This document shows, in pieces, positions 1 to 4,541 of a DNA stretch of 5,571 nt. The notes below the pieces were generated by a model that was given only the letters and a program-made list of their open reading frames with translations, had not been told where the DNA came from and searched no databases. Positions within the stretch are counted from its first letter, which is position 1; the number at the start of each line of letters is the position of its first letter. A program made the translations under genes and the position numbers. The stretch spans positions 1-5,571 of the forward strand of contig DAOUPY010000123.1 of NCBI GenBank assembly GCA_030625925.1, read 5' to 3'. The DNA is from Fusobacteriaceae bacterium. GTDB lineage: Bacteria; Fusobacteriota; Fusobacteriia; Fusobacteriales; Fusobacteriaceae.

Positions 1-178
1 CTATGATCTCTGTGTCTCCACAAGCTAATCCTTCTCCTAATTTATGCTCAGTTGCCCACTCTTCAGTTGCATTTTCATCATAAGCTACAAATTTATCTTT
101 TCCTGCCTTACATACTGGACAGACCTCAACGTTAGCATCTAATATTTCCCCACATACTGTACATCTCATTTTTGTCAT
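1..178 (-). CDS. Reverse rubrerythrin (rubredoxin domain first), N-terminal part, cut by the window edge
   Basis: Fifty-nine codons are visible, starting with ATG at 178-176; the rest lies beyond position 1. Two CxxC knuckles (Cys6/Cys9 and Cys20/Cys23, the second reading CPVC) form a rubredoxin-type iron site. A linker with EEWATEHKLGEG follows, and the last visible residues (CGDTEII) lead into what should be the four-helix ferritin-like diiron domain. Rubredoxin-before-diiron is the order of reverse rubrerythrins, cytoplasmic peroxidases (often annotated NADH peroxidase) that reduce H2O2 in anaerobes with electrons passed through rubredoxin or a flavoprotein. The start is supported by AAGGAGT at 187-193, eight bases upstream. 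The gene has its own near-consensus promoter and is divergent from the flavoprotein at 387. Because the diiron domain is not visible, a stand-alone rubredoxin-like protein is not strictly excluded, but the linker sequence argues for rubrerythrin. Confidence 0.85.
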   Translation of the reverse strand, partial: MTKMRCTVCGEILDANVEVCPVCKAGKDKFVAYDENATEEWATEHKLGEGLACGDTEII

Positions 179-230
179 CTTTAACCACTCCTTATTTATT
201 TGAATTTGTTTTATTTGTTTAACTTTGTCT

Positions 231-258
231 TTGTTACAATTTTGTTTCGATTACAAAA
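231..258. promoter_or_regulatory. Candidate operator: two palindromes at the rubrerythrin transcription start
   Basis: TTTTGT-N7-ACAAAA (240-258) is a perfect 6-bp-arm inverted repeat covering the expected transcription start near 254. Next to it, TTGTTACAA (231-239) is a perfect 9-bp palindrome with a central base. The hexamer TTACAA occurs in both, at 234-239 and 251-256. A repressor bound here would block the rubrerythrin promoter. Clostridial reverse rubrerythrins are known to be controlled by PerR, but this is not a good match to the PerR box as I know it, so the regulator is left unnamed. Confidence 0.35.
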
Positions 259-260
259 GC

Positions 261-289
261 ATAATAACCTATTTTCATGACTGTGTCAA
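261..289 (-). promoter_or_regulatory. Sigma-70-type promoter of the reverse rubrerythrin gene
   Basis: Read on the minus strand, TTGACA (289-284) is a perfect -35 box. It is followed by a 17-bp spacer and TATTAT (266-261), a five-of-six -10 box. Transcription would begin near 254, giving a leader of about 76 bases before the ATG at 178. This is the best promoter match in the window and suggests strong expression when not repressed. Confidence 0.8.
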
Positions 290-312
290 GGATTTTTTAC
301 AAATATTTTTAA

Positions 313-337
313 AGATAAATTATAAATTTATTTATCT
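313..337. repeat. AT-rich inverted repeat upstream of the flavoprotein gene, possible operator
   Basis: AGATAAAT (313-320) and ATTTATCT (330-337) form perfect 8-bp arms around a 9-base centre that is itself nearly palindromic. It ends just before the predicted -10 region of the plus-strand gene and overlaps where the -35 box would sit. That position fits an operator. In DNA this AT-rich, chance palindromes are common. The arms lack GC and no T-tract follows, so it is not a terminator. Confidence 0.35.
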
Positions 338-341
338 ATTG

Positions 342-357
342 TGATATACTATATAAT
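342..357 (+). promoter_or_regulatory. Probable -10 region of the flavoprotein gene
   Basis: Two -10 candidates lie side by side: TATACT at 345-350 preceded by TG at 342-343 (an extended -10), and a perfect TATAAT at 352-357. Neither has a good -35 box at 16-18 bp. Transcription would start near 357 or 364, leaving a short leader before the ribosome binding site AAGGAAG at 375-381. The extended -10 is preferred because it does not depend on a -35 box. Confidence 0.5.
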
Positions 358-386
358 CTAAATATAATTATAAAAAGGAAGTACTT

Positions 387-1607
387 ATGAAAACATATGA
401 ATATATAGTTGTAGGTGGAGGTCCCGCCGGTATATTTTCTGCAATATATGCAGGAAGTTACGGGATAAAAACTGCAATTTTAGAAAAAAAGAATAGGATG
501 GGTAAAAAAATATTGATAGCCGGTTCAGGACAGTGTAATATCACCCATACTGGAGAGGTTAAAGAATTTTTAACTAAATACGGAGACCACGGTAAATTTT
601 TGCGAACAGCAATTTACAAGTACTCCCCCAAGGACTTACAGGATTTCTTCAAAGATCATGGATTGGAGTTAGTCCCAAGAGAAGACGGAAAGATATTCCC
701 TATAAGTAAACGATCTACAGATGTAGTAGAACTACTCTATACCCTGTGTAAAAAATATAATGTTGATATTATAGAAAACTGTGAGGTATTATCTATAACT
801 CACAAGGATGACTTCACCTTAAATACCTGTTTAGGAGAGTTCACTTCTAAAAACATTTTACTTTCCACCGGGGGGATAACATTTCCCCAGACAGGCAGCG
901 ATGGTCAGGGGTACAGGTTTGCCAAAACTTTAGGACACAAGATAGTGGAACCAAAACCGTGTCTTACCCCTATATATATAAGGGATTACCCATTTACTGA
1001 ATTAGCTGGAATTTCTTTCAAAGATATTTCTATCAGCGTTTTTGACGGGGATAAAAAAATCAATACCTCCAAGGGGGATATCCTTTTTACCCATAAAAAC
1101 CTAAGCGGTCCAGGGATTCTAGATAACTCCAGGTATATGAAAAAAGGAAATAAGATTTCATTTAATTTTATAGACCTGACCCTGGAAAATTTCAAGGAAG
1201 ATTTCATTGAATATACCAATGCTCACGGTAAAAACTTGACTAAAACTTTCTTGAATACCTATAACCTCCCTGAAAGGTTTATTAAAAACATGCTTTTTGA
1301 GGCTGAAATATGCGAATGTATAAAGATATCCAGTCTAAATAAAAAAATGAGAGATGATCTTGGGAAACTCCTTACTGAGTATTCATATGAGATCACTAAA
1401 TTAGGCGGTATAGATGTAGGTATGGCTACCAATGGCGGTACAGATTTAAAGGAAATAAATTCTAAAACTATGGAATCTAAGTTAGTTAAGGGACTTTATT
1501 TTGCAGGTGAGGTTATGGATATCGATGGCGATACCGGGGGATACAATATTCAGGCAGCAATATCAACTGGGATCCTGGCAGCAAGATCTATAGCAAAGAA
1601 TAAATAG
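387..1607 (+). CDS. FAD-dependent oxidoreductase, HI0933/YhiN/BaiN family flavoprotein
   Basis: This 406-residue protein matches the usual ~400-residue length of the HI0933-like family (variously called YhiN, BaiN or aminoacetone oxidase-like). The N-terminus has the FAD Rossmann motif GGGPAG (residues 10-15) with the ribose-binding acid Glu33. A family signature follows at 39-53, ending GSGQCNIT. Residues 160-176 carry STGGITFPQTGSDGQGY, and 235-241 THKNLSG falls in the inserted middle domain. The C-terminal FAD-closing motif GEVMDIDGDTGGYNIQAA is at 374-391. Members bind FAD in the cytoplasm; BaiN was linked to bile-acid dehydroxylation in Clostridium scindens, but most have no proven substrate, so none is assigned here. 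The ATG at 387 has AAGGAAG five bases upstream. The gene is divergent from the rubrerythrin gene, and no terminator is visible after its TAG stop. The fold assignment is firm; the reaction is unknown. Confidence 0.9.
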   Translation: MKTYEYIVVGGGPAGIFSAIYAGSYGIKTAILEKKNRMGKKILIAGSGQCNITHTGEVKEFLTKYGDHGKFLRTAIYKYSPKDLQDFFKDHGLELVPREDGKIFPISKRSTDVVELLYTLCKKYNVDIIENCEVLSITHKDDFTLNTCLGEFTSKNILLSTGGITFPQTGSDGQGYRFAKTLGHKIVEPKPCLTPIYIRDYPFTELAGISFKDISISVFDGDKKINTSKGDILFTHKNLSGPGILDNSRYMKKGNKISFNFIDLTLENFKEDFIEYTNAHGKNLTKTFLNTYNLPERFIKNMLFEAEICECIKISSLNKKMRDDLGKLLTEYSYEITKLGGIDVGMATNGGTDLKEINSKTMESKLVKGLYFAGEVMDIDGDTGGYNIQAAISTGILAARSIAKNK

Positions 1608-1731
1608 TAGAATAACTTAACAGTAAGTAAAGTAAAAGGATAAAAACTGAATCGTATATGTTGTAAATACAGAGAATAAGGAAATATAATTGAAATATAG
1701 ATTAAAAAGTAGATACAAATAAAATACTTTG

Positions 1732-1769
1732 ACACAGATTGCACAAATCAAAAAGAATTAACACGGATA
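1732..1769. repeat. Degenerate 9-bp tandem repeat units, consensus about NCACRRATN
   Basis: ACACAGATT (1732-1740) is directly followed by GCACAAATC (1741-1749), and after an A-rich spacer by ACACGGATA (1761-1769). The same kind of unit recurs in the next intergenic region at 2641-2658 and 2772-2780. From memory, degenerate ACACAGATT/ACACGGATT-like runs occur between genes in several unrelated bacteria; their function is unknown to me. Confidence 0.5.
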
Positions 1770-1783
1770 ATTTGAAATATTTA

Positions 1784-1875
1784 GACACTGACTTAAAAAC
1801 AATTCTGAAAAAGAAGACACTTTACGACTAGAATAAAATAATAAATTTTTATTTTGTCAGAATTTAGTCAGCGTC
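1784..1875. repeat. ~92-bp imperfect inverted repeat (large hairpin-forming element)
   Basis: The outer arms GACACTGACT (1784-1793) and AGTCAGCGTC (1866-1875) pair at 9 of 10 positions. An inner pair of arms, AATTCTGA (1801-1808) and TCAGAATT (1857-1864), is a perfect 8-bp match. The asymmetry between the two sets is a 7-base bulge on the left and one base on the right. At the centre AAAATAA (1835-1841) pairs with TTATTTT (1849-1855). Together they could fold into one long irregular stem. No encoded protein or T-tract is associated. It resembles a small palindromic intergenic element, but copy number cannot be judged from one window. Confidence 0.5.
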
Positions 1876-1939
1876 AAAAATAAATCTATGAAAATTAGAT
1901 TCAAAATTGTAAAAAGAAATTTAGGAGGAATATTTAAAG

Positions 1940-2608
1940 ATGAAATTAGAAAAGATTAAAGAATTTAAAAAATTTGCCAGCGAGGTAATATTAAAAGTTT
2001 TGGTGAAGATGGATAAAGATTATCAAAACTACCAAAATTTAGATGATTATGATGGGATGCAGAAAATTAAATTGGAGTTTATTCCTAAATATGAAAAACT
2101 ATACCTTGAATTCTCCAACGACATCTCAGAAAATCTAGGTGATTTGGATGATAAAAAAATAGAATCTTTGATGACTATTGTCAATGACATAATGAAGGTT
2201 CACAATATAAATATCGACTATATCTTAGATGAGATGGAAAAAAGGGAAACATTAAAGGGAAAATCTGGTGCTGAAGCTGTAGAAAAATTATTCAAATACC
2301 AAATCAAAGAATTGGAATTAAAAATGGAAAAATTATTAGAACAAGCCAATATCATCTTAGATAGGGAGGCAAAATTAGAAGCCAGCCTAAGAGATGCCAT
2401 CCAAGAAGATGCAGAAATGGAATTTCTGGATCAACTGGTTGTTGTCAGAAGTAAATGGAGTGTTTTGGAGAAAAAAACCATTCAATGTCAGACAGCATTA
2501 GACGGATTAAAGGAATCTCTGGTTAAAAAATGGACCTGCGATATCTATGGGACTATCTCACAGGAAGAACTGAAAAAAGTTTTTAGTAGTGAGATGAAAA
2601 ATAAATAG
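1940..2608 (+). CDS. Hypothetical protein, 222 residues, predicted helical/coiled-coil, cytoplasmic
   Basis: I do not recognise this family. The start ATG is supported by AGGAGG at 1923-1928, eleven bases upstream. The protein has no signal peptide or membrane segment, is rich in Lys, Glu, Leu and Ile, and looks almost wholly alpha-helical. Heptad-like stretches are at about residues 70-105 and 112-155. Only two cysteines (183, 200) and two tryptophans (173, 198) are present, all in the last quarter. Residues 204-213 (GTISQEELKK) look like the second half of an EF-hand loop, but the calcium-ligand positions before it are not conserved (Thr199 and Tyr203 at loop positions 1 and 5), so calcium binding is not claimed. 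It stands alone between repeat-bearing gaps on the same strand as its neighbours, so context does not suggest a role. The reading frame, ribosome site and composition make it a convincing gene. Confidence 0.75.
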   Translation: MKLEKIKEFKKFASEVILKVLVKMDKDYQNYQNLDDYDGMQKIKLEFIPKYEKLYLEFSNDISENLGDLDDKKIESLMTIVNDIMKVHNINIDYILDEMEKRETLKGKSGAEAVEKLFKYQIKELELKMEKLLEQANIILDREAKLEASLRDAIQEDAEMEFLDQLVVVRSKWSVLEKKTIQCQTALDGLKESLVKKWTCDIYGTISQEELKKVFSSEMKNK

Positions 2609-2640
2609 AATTTAAATTTTAAAAAAAATGAAATTCTTAG

Positions 2641-2658
2641 TCACAAATAACACGAATT
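2641..2658. repeat. Second occurrence of the 9-bp repeat units
   Basis: TCACAAATA (2641-2649) is directly followed by ACACGAATT (2650-2658), again as two adjacent 9-bp units of the NCACRRATN type seen at 1732-1769. A further single unit, GCACAAGTC, lies at 2772-2780. The 15-mer around that unit (2769-2783) matches 1738-1752 at 14 of 15 positions. Confidence 0.45.
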
Positions 2659-2741
2659 CAAAACACTTTATTTTAAATATAATTTTAAAGAAAATAAGAA
2701 TTACATGTTAATATTATTGTAGGCTTTGTGAGTCCAAAACA

Positions 2742-2756
2742 TCAATTATTAATTGA
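2742..2756. promoter_or_regulatory. 15-bp perfect palindrome upstream of the cyclophilin operon
   Basis: TCAATTA-T-TAATTGA is a perfect inverted repeat with 7-bp arms, ending 58 bases before the ATG at 2815 and 13 bases before a candidate -35 box. Its size and position would fit a dimeric repressor or activator site. The sequence is AT-rich, so chance is a real alternative. Confidence 0.3.
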
Positions 2757-2769
2757 GTTACCCTAGATA

Positions 2770-2798
2770 TTGCACAAGTCAAATTACTATGTTAAAAT
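2770..2798 (+). promoter_or_regulatory. Candidate promoter TTGCAC-N17-TAAAAT with extended -10
   Basis: TTGCAC (2770-2775), a 17-bp spacer and TAAAAT (2793-2798) preceded by TG at 2790-2791 make the best promoter-like arrangement before the cyclophilin gene. Transcription would start near 2805, after the GGAGGT (2799-2804) needed for the ATG at 2815. It would therefore yield a transcript suited only to the internal GTG at 2938. Either it serves the short form, or it is a coincidence and the real promoter is further upstream. Confidence 0.35.
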
Positions 2799-2814
2799 GG
2801 AGGTATATTTCGAT

Positions 2815-3468
2815 ATGAGTACAGCAACTAAAATAGCGATAAATGTGGTGGTCATTTTAATCATCATCTTTTTTGTGATGAAAAGAAGAGCCAATAACGT
2901 AAAAAACGCAACTACAATACAAAAGGAGGCAACAATCGTGTCAAACACAAACTTAATTGCAAAGATCAAAACTAACAAGGGAGATATCAACATAAAGTTA
3001 TTCCCAAATGAAACACCATTTACAGTACTTAACTTCGTAAACTTATCTAAAAAAGGGTACTATAACAACTTAAAATTCCATAGAGTCCTTGCAGACTTTA
3101 TGATTCAAGGTGGATGCCCACAAGGTACAGGAATGGGTGGCCCTGGATATAATTTCAAAGATGAATTCGTAAAAGAATTAGTATTTGACAAACCTGGAAT
3201 CTTAGCTATGGCTAACTCTGGTCCAAGTACAAATGGTTCTCAATTTTTCATCACTCATACAGAGACTTCTTGGTTAAACCATAAGCATACTATCTTCGGA
3301 GAAGTTGTAGCTTCTGAAGATCAAGATATGGTTAACAAGATCGCTCAAAATGACATCATCGAAACTATTGAAATCACTGGAGATGTAGATGCATTTTTAG
3401 AGGCAAACAAAGAACTATTAGCTGAATTAAACAAAGAATTAGCTAAAGATTTTCCTAATTTAAAATAA
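2815..3468 (+). CDS. Cyclophilin-type peptidyl-prolyl cis-trans isomerase with N-terminal membrane segment
   Basis: This 217-residue enzyme should catalyse cis-trans isomerisation of Xaa-Pro bonds during protein folding. Cyclophilin active-site residues are all present: FHR (Arg90), FMIQGG (Phe95, Met96, Gln98), MAN (Asn134), GSQFF (Gln143, Phe145), WL (153-154) and His158. The one change from the common MANAG pattern is Ser135. A hydrophobic stretch at residues 7-22 is followed at once by KRR, so the positive-inside rule predicts the catalytic domain on the cytoplasmic side of the membrane, or a poorly cleaved signal. The ATG at 2815 is preferred over the in-frame TTG at 2770 because GGAGGT (2799-2804) serves it; 2770 has no ribosome site. 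A second in-frame start, GTG at 2938 (codon 42), has an even better ribosome site and would give a soluble 176-residue enzyme. The next gene, 23 bases downstream, is a duplicate. Confidence 0.9.
   Translation: MSTATKIAINVVVILIIIFFVMKRRANNVKNATTIQKEATIVSNTNLIAKIKTNKGDINIKLFPNETPFTVLNFVNLSKKGYYNNLKFHRVLADFMIQGGCPQGTGMGGPGYNFKDEFVKELVFDKPGILAMANSGPSTNGSQFFITHTETSWLNHKHTIFGEVVASEDQDMVNKIAQNDIIETIEITGDVDAFLEANKELLAELNKELAKDFPNLK
2923..2940 (+). promoter_or_regulatory. Internal Shine-Dalgarno and GTG start inside the cyclophilin gene
   Basis: AAGGAGG (2923-2929) sits eight bases before an in-frame GTG at 2938-2940. This is closer to the ideal sequence and spacing than the site serving the ATG at 2815. 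Translation from here removes the membrane segment and leaves the entire cyclophilin domain, which begins about eight residues later. The long form may be the main product, the short form may be, or both may be made. Confidence 0.55.
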
Positions 3469-3491
3469 TTCTAAAATTCGGAGGTATGCAC

Positions 3492-4481
3492 ATGAAAAAA
3501 ATATCACTTATCTTAACACTCCTCCTACTTCTAGTTTTAGGAGGCTGCTCATCTATCAAAAGAGCCATGAAAGCCGGAGAGGTAGCGAAAATAAACAACG
3601 TTAAGGCAACAATAGTTACTACTCAGGGAGATATCAACTTTTATCTCTATCCAGAAGCTGCTCCTGTTACAATCGCAAACTTTATAAACCTATCTAAGAG
3701 AGGGTTTTATGATGATCTAAAATTCCACAGAGTTGTAGATAACTTTATGGCTCAGGGAGGAGATCCTTTAGAAACAGGTCTGGGTGGCCCTGGATATCAA
3801 ATTGAGGATGAATTTACAGAGTGGTTAGATTTCTATCAGACAGGTATGCTGGCCATGGCAAATGCAGGACCTAATACTGGTGGTTCTCAATTTTTCATGA
3901 CAATGTATGCCGCTGACTGGTTGAATCAAAAACACACGGTATTCGGTGAAGTTATTTCTGATTCTGATCTGGCTGTTATCAGGAAACTGGAGGTTGGAGA
4001 CAAAATCAAGGAGATCAGGTTTGAAGGAGATATAGATTTCTTCCTGGCACTTGAAAAAGACAGAATTGATTTTTGGAACGAAACTTTAGACAGAAACTAT
4101 CCAGATTTAAAAAAATATCCGGTAAAAGATATTACTGATCCAGTTTTTGCTGAAACTTATGCTAACTACAAGGATGAATTACAAAGAATTCAAGAAAAAA
4201 AATTAAAGACTGCTAAACCTTATGATCCAAAATTTATTCCAGCTTGGATAAGATATATAGATAATAAGTATACTGCAGCCACAAAGAAAAATGAAGTTTC
4301 TTCTAGTGAAAAACTAGAAGAACGTAATGAAGATAATCTTTCTGTTATAGCTACTTCTGTAACTGCCAGTAAATCTGAAAATGCAGCTAGTGAAGATGCA
4401 TCTGTAGAAACTTCAACAATTCCTACAGATACAAGTGATTCTAGTATTAAAGACAAATTTGAAAATTCAGAAGTAAAGTAA
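3492..4481 (+). CDS. Lipoprotein cyclophilin-type peptidyl-prolyl isomerase with C-terminal extension
   Basis: The 329-residue product opens with a lipoprotein signal: MKK, a Leu-rich core, and lipobox LGGC with Cys19 as the lipidated residue. Ser at +2 suggests it is not retained in the inner membrane, if the organism is a diderm. The cyclophilin domain spans about 38-180 with Arg80, Phe85, Met86, Gln88, Asn124, Gln133, Phe135, Trp143 and His148 conserved, so it should be an active folding catalyst outside the cytoplasm. It aligns without gaps to the preceding gene over about 167 residues at roughly 50% identity (counted by eye), so the pair arose by duplication. Residues 208-265 are an added charged, Tyr/Lys-rich part, and 266-329 a Ser/Thr/Glu-rich low-complexity tail. 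ATG 3492 is chosen over ATG 3486 because GGAGGT (3480-3485) touches the latter. It shares a transcript with the upstream gene and ends at the 4494-4541 terminator. Confidence 0.9.
   Translation: MKKISLILTLLLLLVLGGCSSIKRAMKAGEVAKINNVKATIVTTQGDINFYLYPEAAPVTIANFINLSKRGFYDDLKFHRVVDNFMAQGGDPLETGLGGPGYQIEDEFTEWLDFYQTGMLAMANAGPNTGGSQFFMTMYAADWLNQKHTVFGEVISDSDLAVIRKLEVGDKIKEIRFEGDIDFFLALEKDRIDFWNETLDRNYPDLKKYPVKDITDPVFAETYANYKDELQRIQEKKLKTAKPYDPKFIPAWIRYIDNKYTAATKKNEVSSSEKLEERNEDNLSVIATSVTASKSENAASEDASVETSTIPTDTSDSSIKDKFENSEVK
4298..4322. repeat. Perfect 10-bp hairpin inside the lipoprotein gene
   Basis: TTCTTCTAGT (4298-4307) and ACTAGAAGAA (4313-4322) are perfectly complementary around a GAAAA loop, within the codons of the low-complexity tail. 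No T-tract follows on either strand, so it is not a terminator. It may affect the mRNA, or simply reflect biased Ser/Glu/Lys codons. Confidence 0.4.
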
Positions 4482-4493
4482 TATAGTATATGT

Positions 4494-4541
4494 AAAAAAA
4501 GGAAAAGAACTCTCAATTAAGAGAGTTCTTTTCCTTTTTTA
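4494..4541. terminator. Bidirectional rho-independent terminator between convergent genes
   Basis: GGAAAAGAACTCTC (4501-4514) and GAGAGTTCTTTTCC (4521-4534) form a perfect 14-bp stem with a 6-base AATTAA loop. An A-tract (4494-4500) and a T-run (4535-4540) flank it and extend the pairing to about 20 bp. Each strand therefore reads as a stem followed by a U-tract. It ends the cyclophilin transcript on the plus strand and the pdxST transcript on the minus strand, and lies one base from the pdxT stop codon. Confidence 0.92.

Larger units (their letters stand above)
1608..1939. other. 332-bp intergenic region without a gene, rich in repeats and inverted repeats
   Basis: No credible open reading frame, RNA gene or rho-independent terminator is seen. 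The first ~120 bases are plain A-rich sequence. From about 1729 there are tandem 9-bp units (1732-1769), then a large imperfect inverted repeat (1784-1875), then a small hairpin with arms AATCTA (1883-1888) and TAGATT (1896-1901) just before the next gene's ribosome binding site. TTGACA occurs at 1729-1734 but has no good -10 partner, so I could not place the promoter of the 1940 gene. Confidence 0.6.

Noticed and set aside
986..1219. Minus-strand frame of 77 codons inside the flavoprotein gene, and similar frames at 2218-2400, 2787-2993 and 4957-5151
   Set aside because: All are out-of-frame or antisense shadows of genes with clear family motifs or strong ribosome sites.
1615..1628. Short hairpin ACTTA-ACAG-TAAGT after the flavoprotein stop as a terminator
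   Set aside because: Only 5-bp arms, AT-rich, and no T-tract follows.
1550..1744. Minus-strand frame of 64 codons with a hydrophobic product, overlapping the end of the flavoprotein gene
   Set aside because: It starts at GTG with no ribosome binding site, overlaps a real gene by 58 bases, and its Phe/Tyr/Ile-rich product is what antisense AT-rich DNA gives.
1732..1769. CRISPR array from the 9-bp repeats
   Set aside because: Units are far too short and degenerate, with no regular spacers and no cas genes.
2536..2571. Functional EF-hand calcium site at the end of the 222-residue protein
   Set aside because: Loop positions 1 and 5 are Thr and Tyr, so the required oxygen ligands are missing; only the second half resembles the motif.
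2770..2814. TTG at 2770 as the start of the cyclophilin gene
   Set aside because: It has no ribosome binding site, and the extra 15 codons include the ribosome site of the ATG at 2815.
3486..3491. ATG at 3486 as the start of the lipoprotein cyclophilin
   Set aside because: GGAGGT ends at 3485, directly against this ATG; the ATG at 3492 has proper spacing and gives a clean MKK lipoprotein signal.
4220..4516. Minus-strand frame of 98 codons opposite the lipoprotein tail
   Set aside because: Antisense to a well-supported gene; its Ser/Leu-rich product mirrors the Ser/Thr/Glu-rich tail, and its start falls inside the terminator stem.
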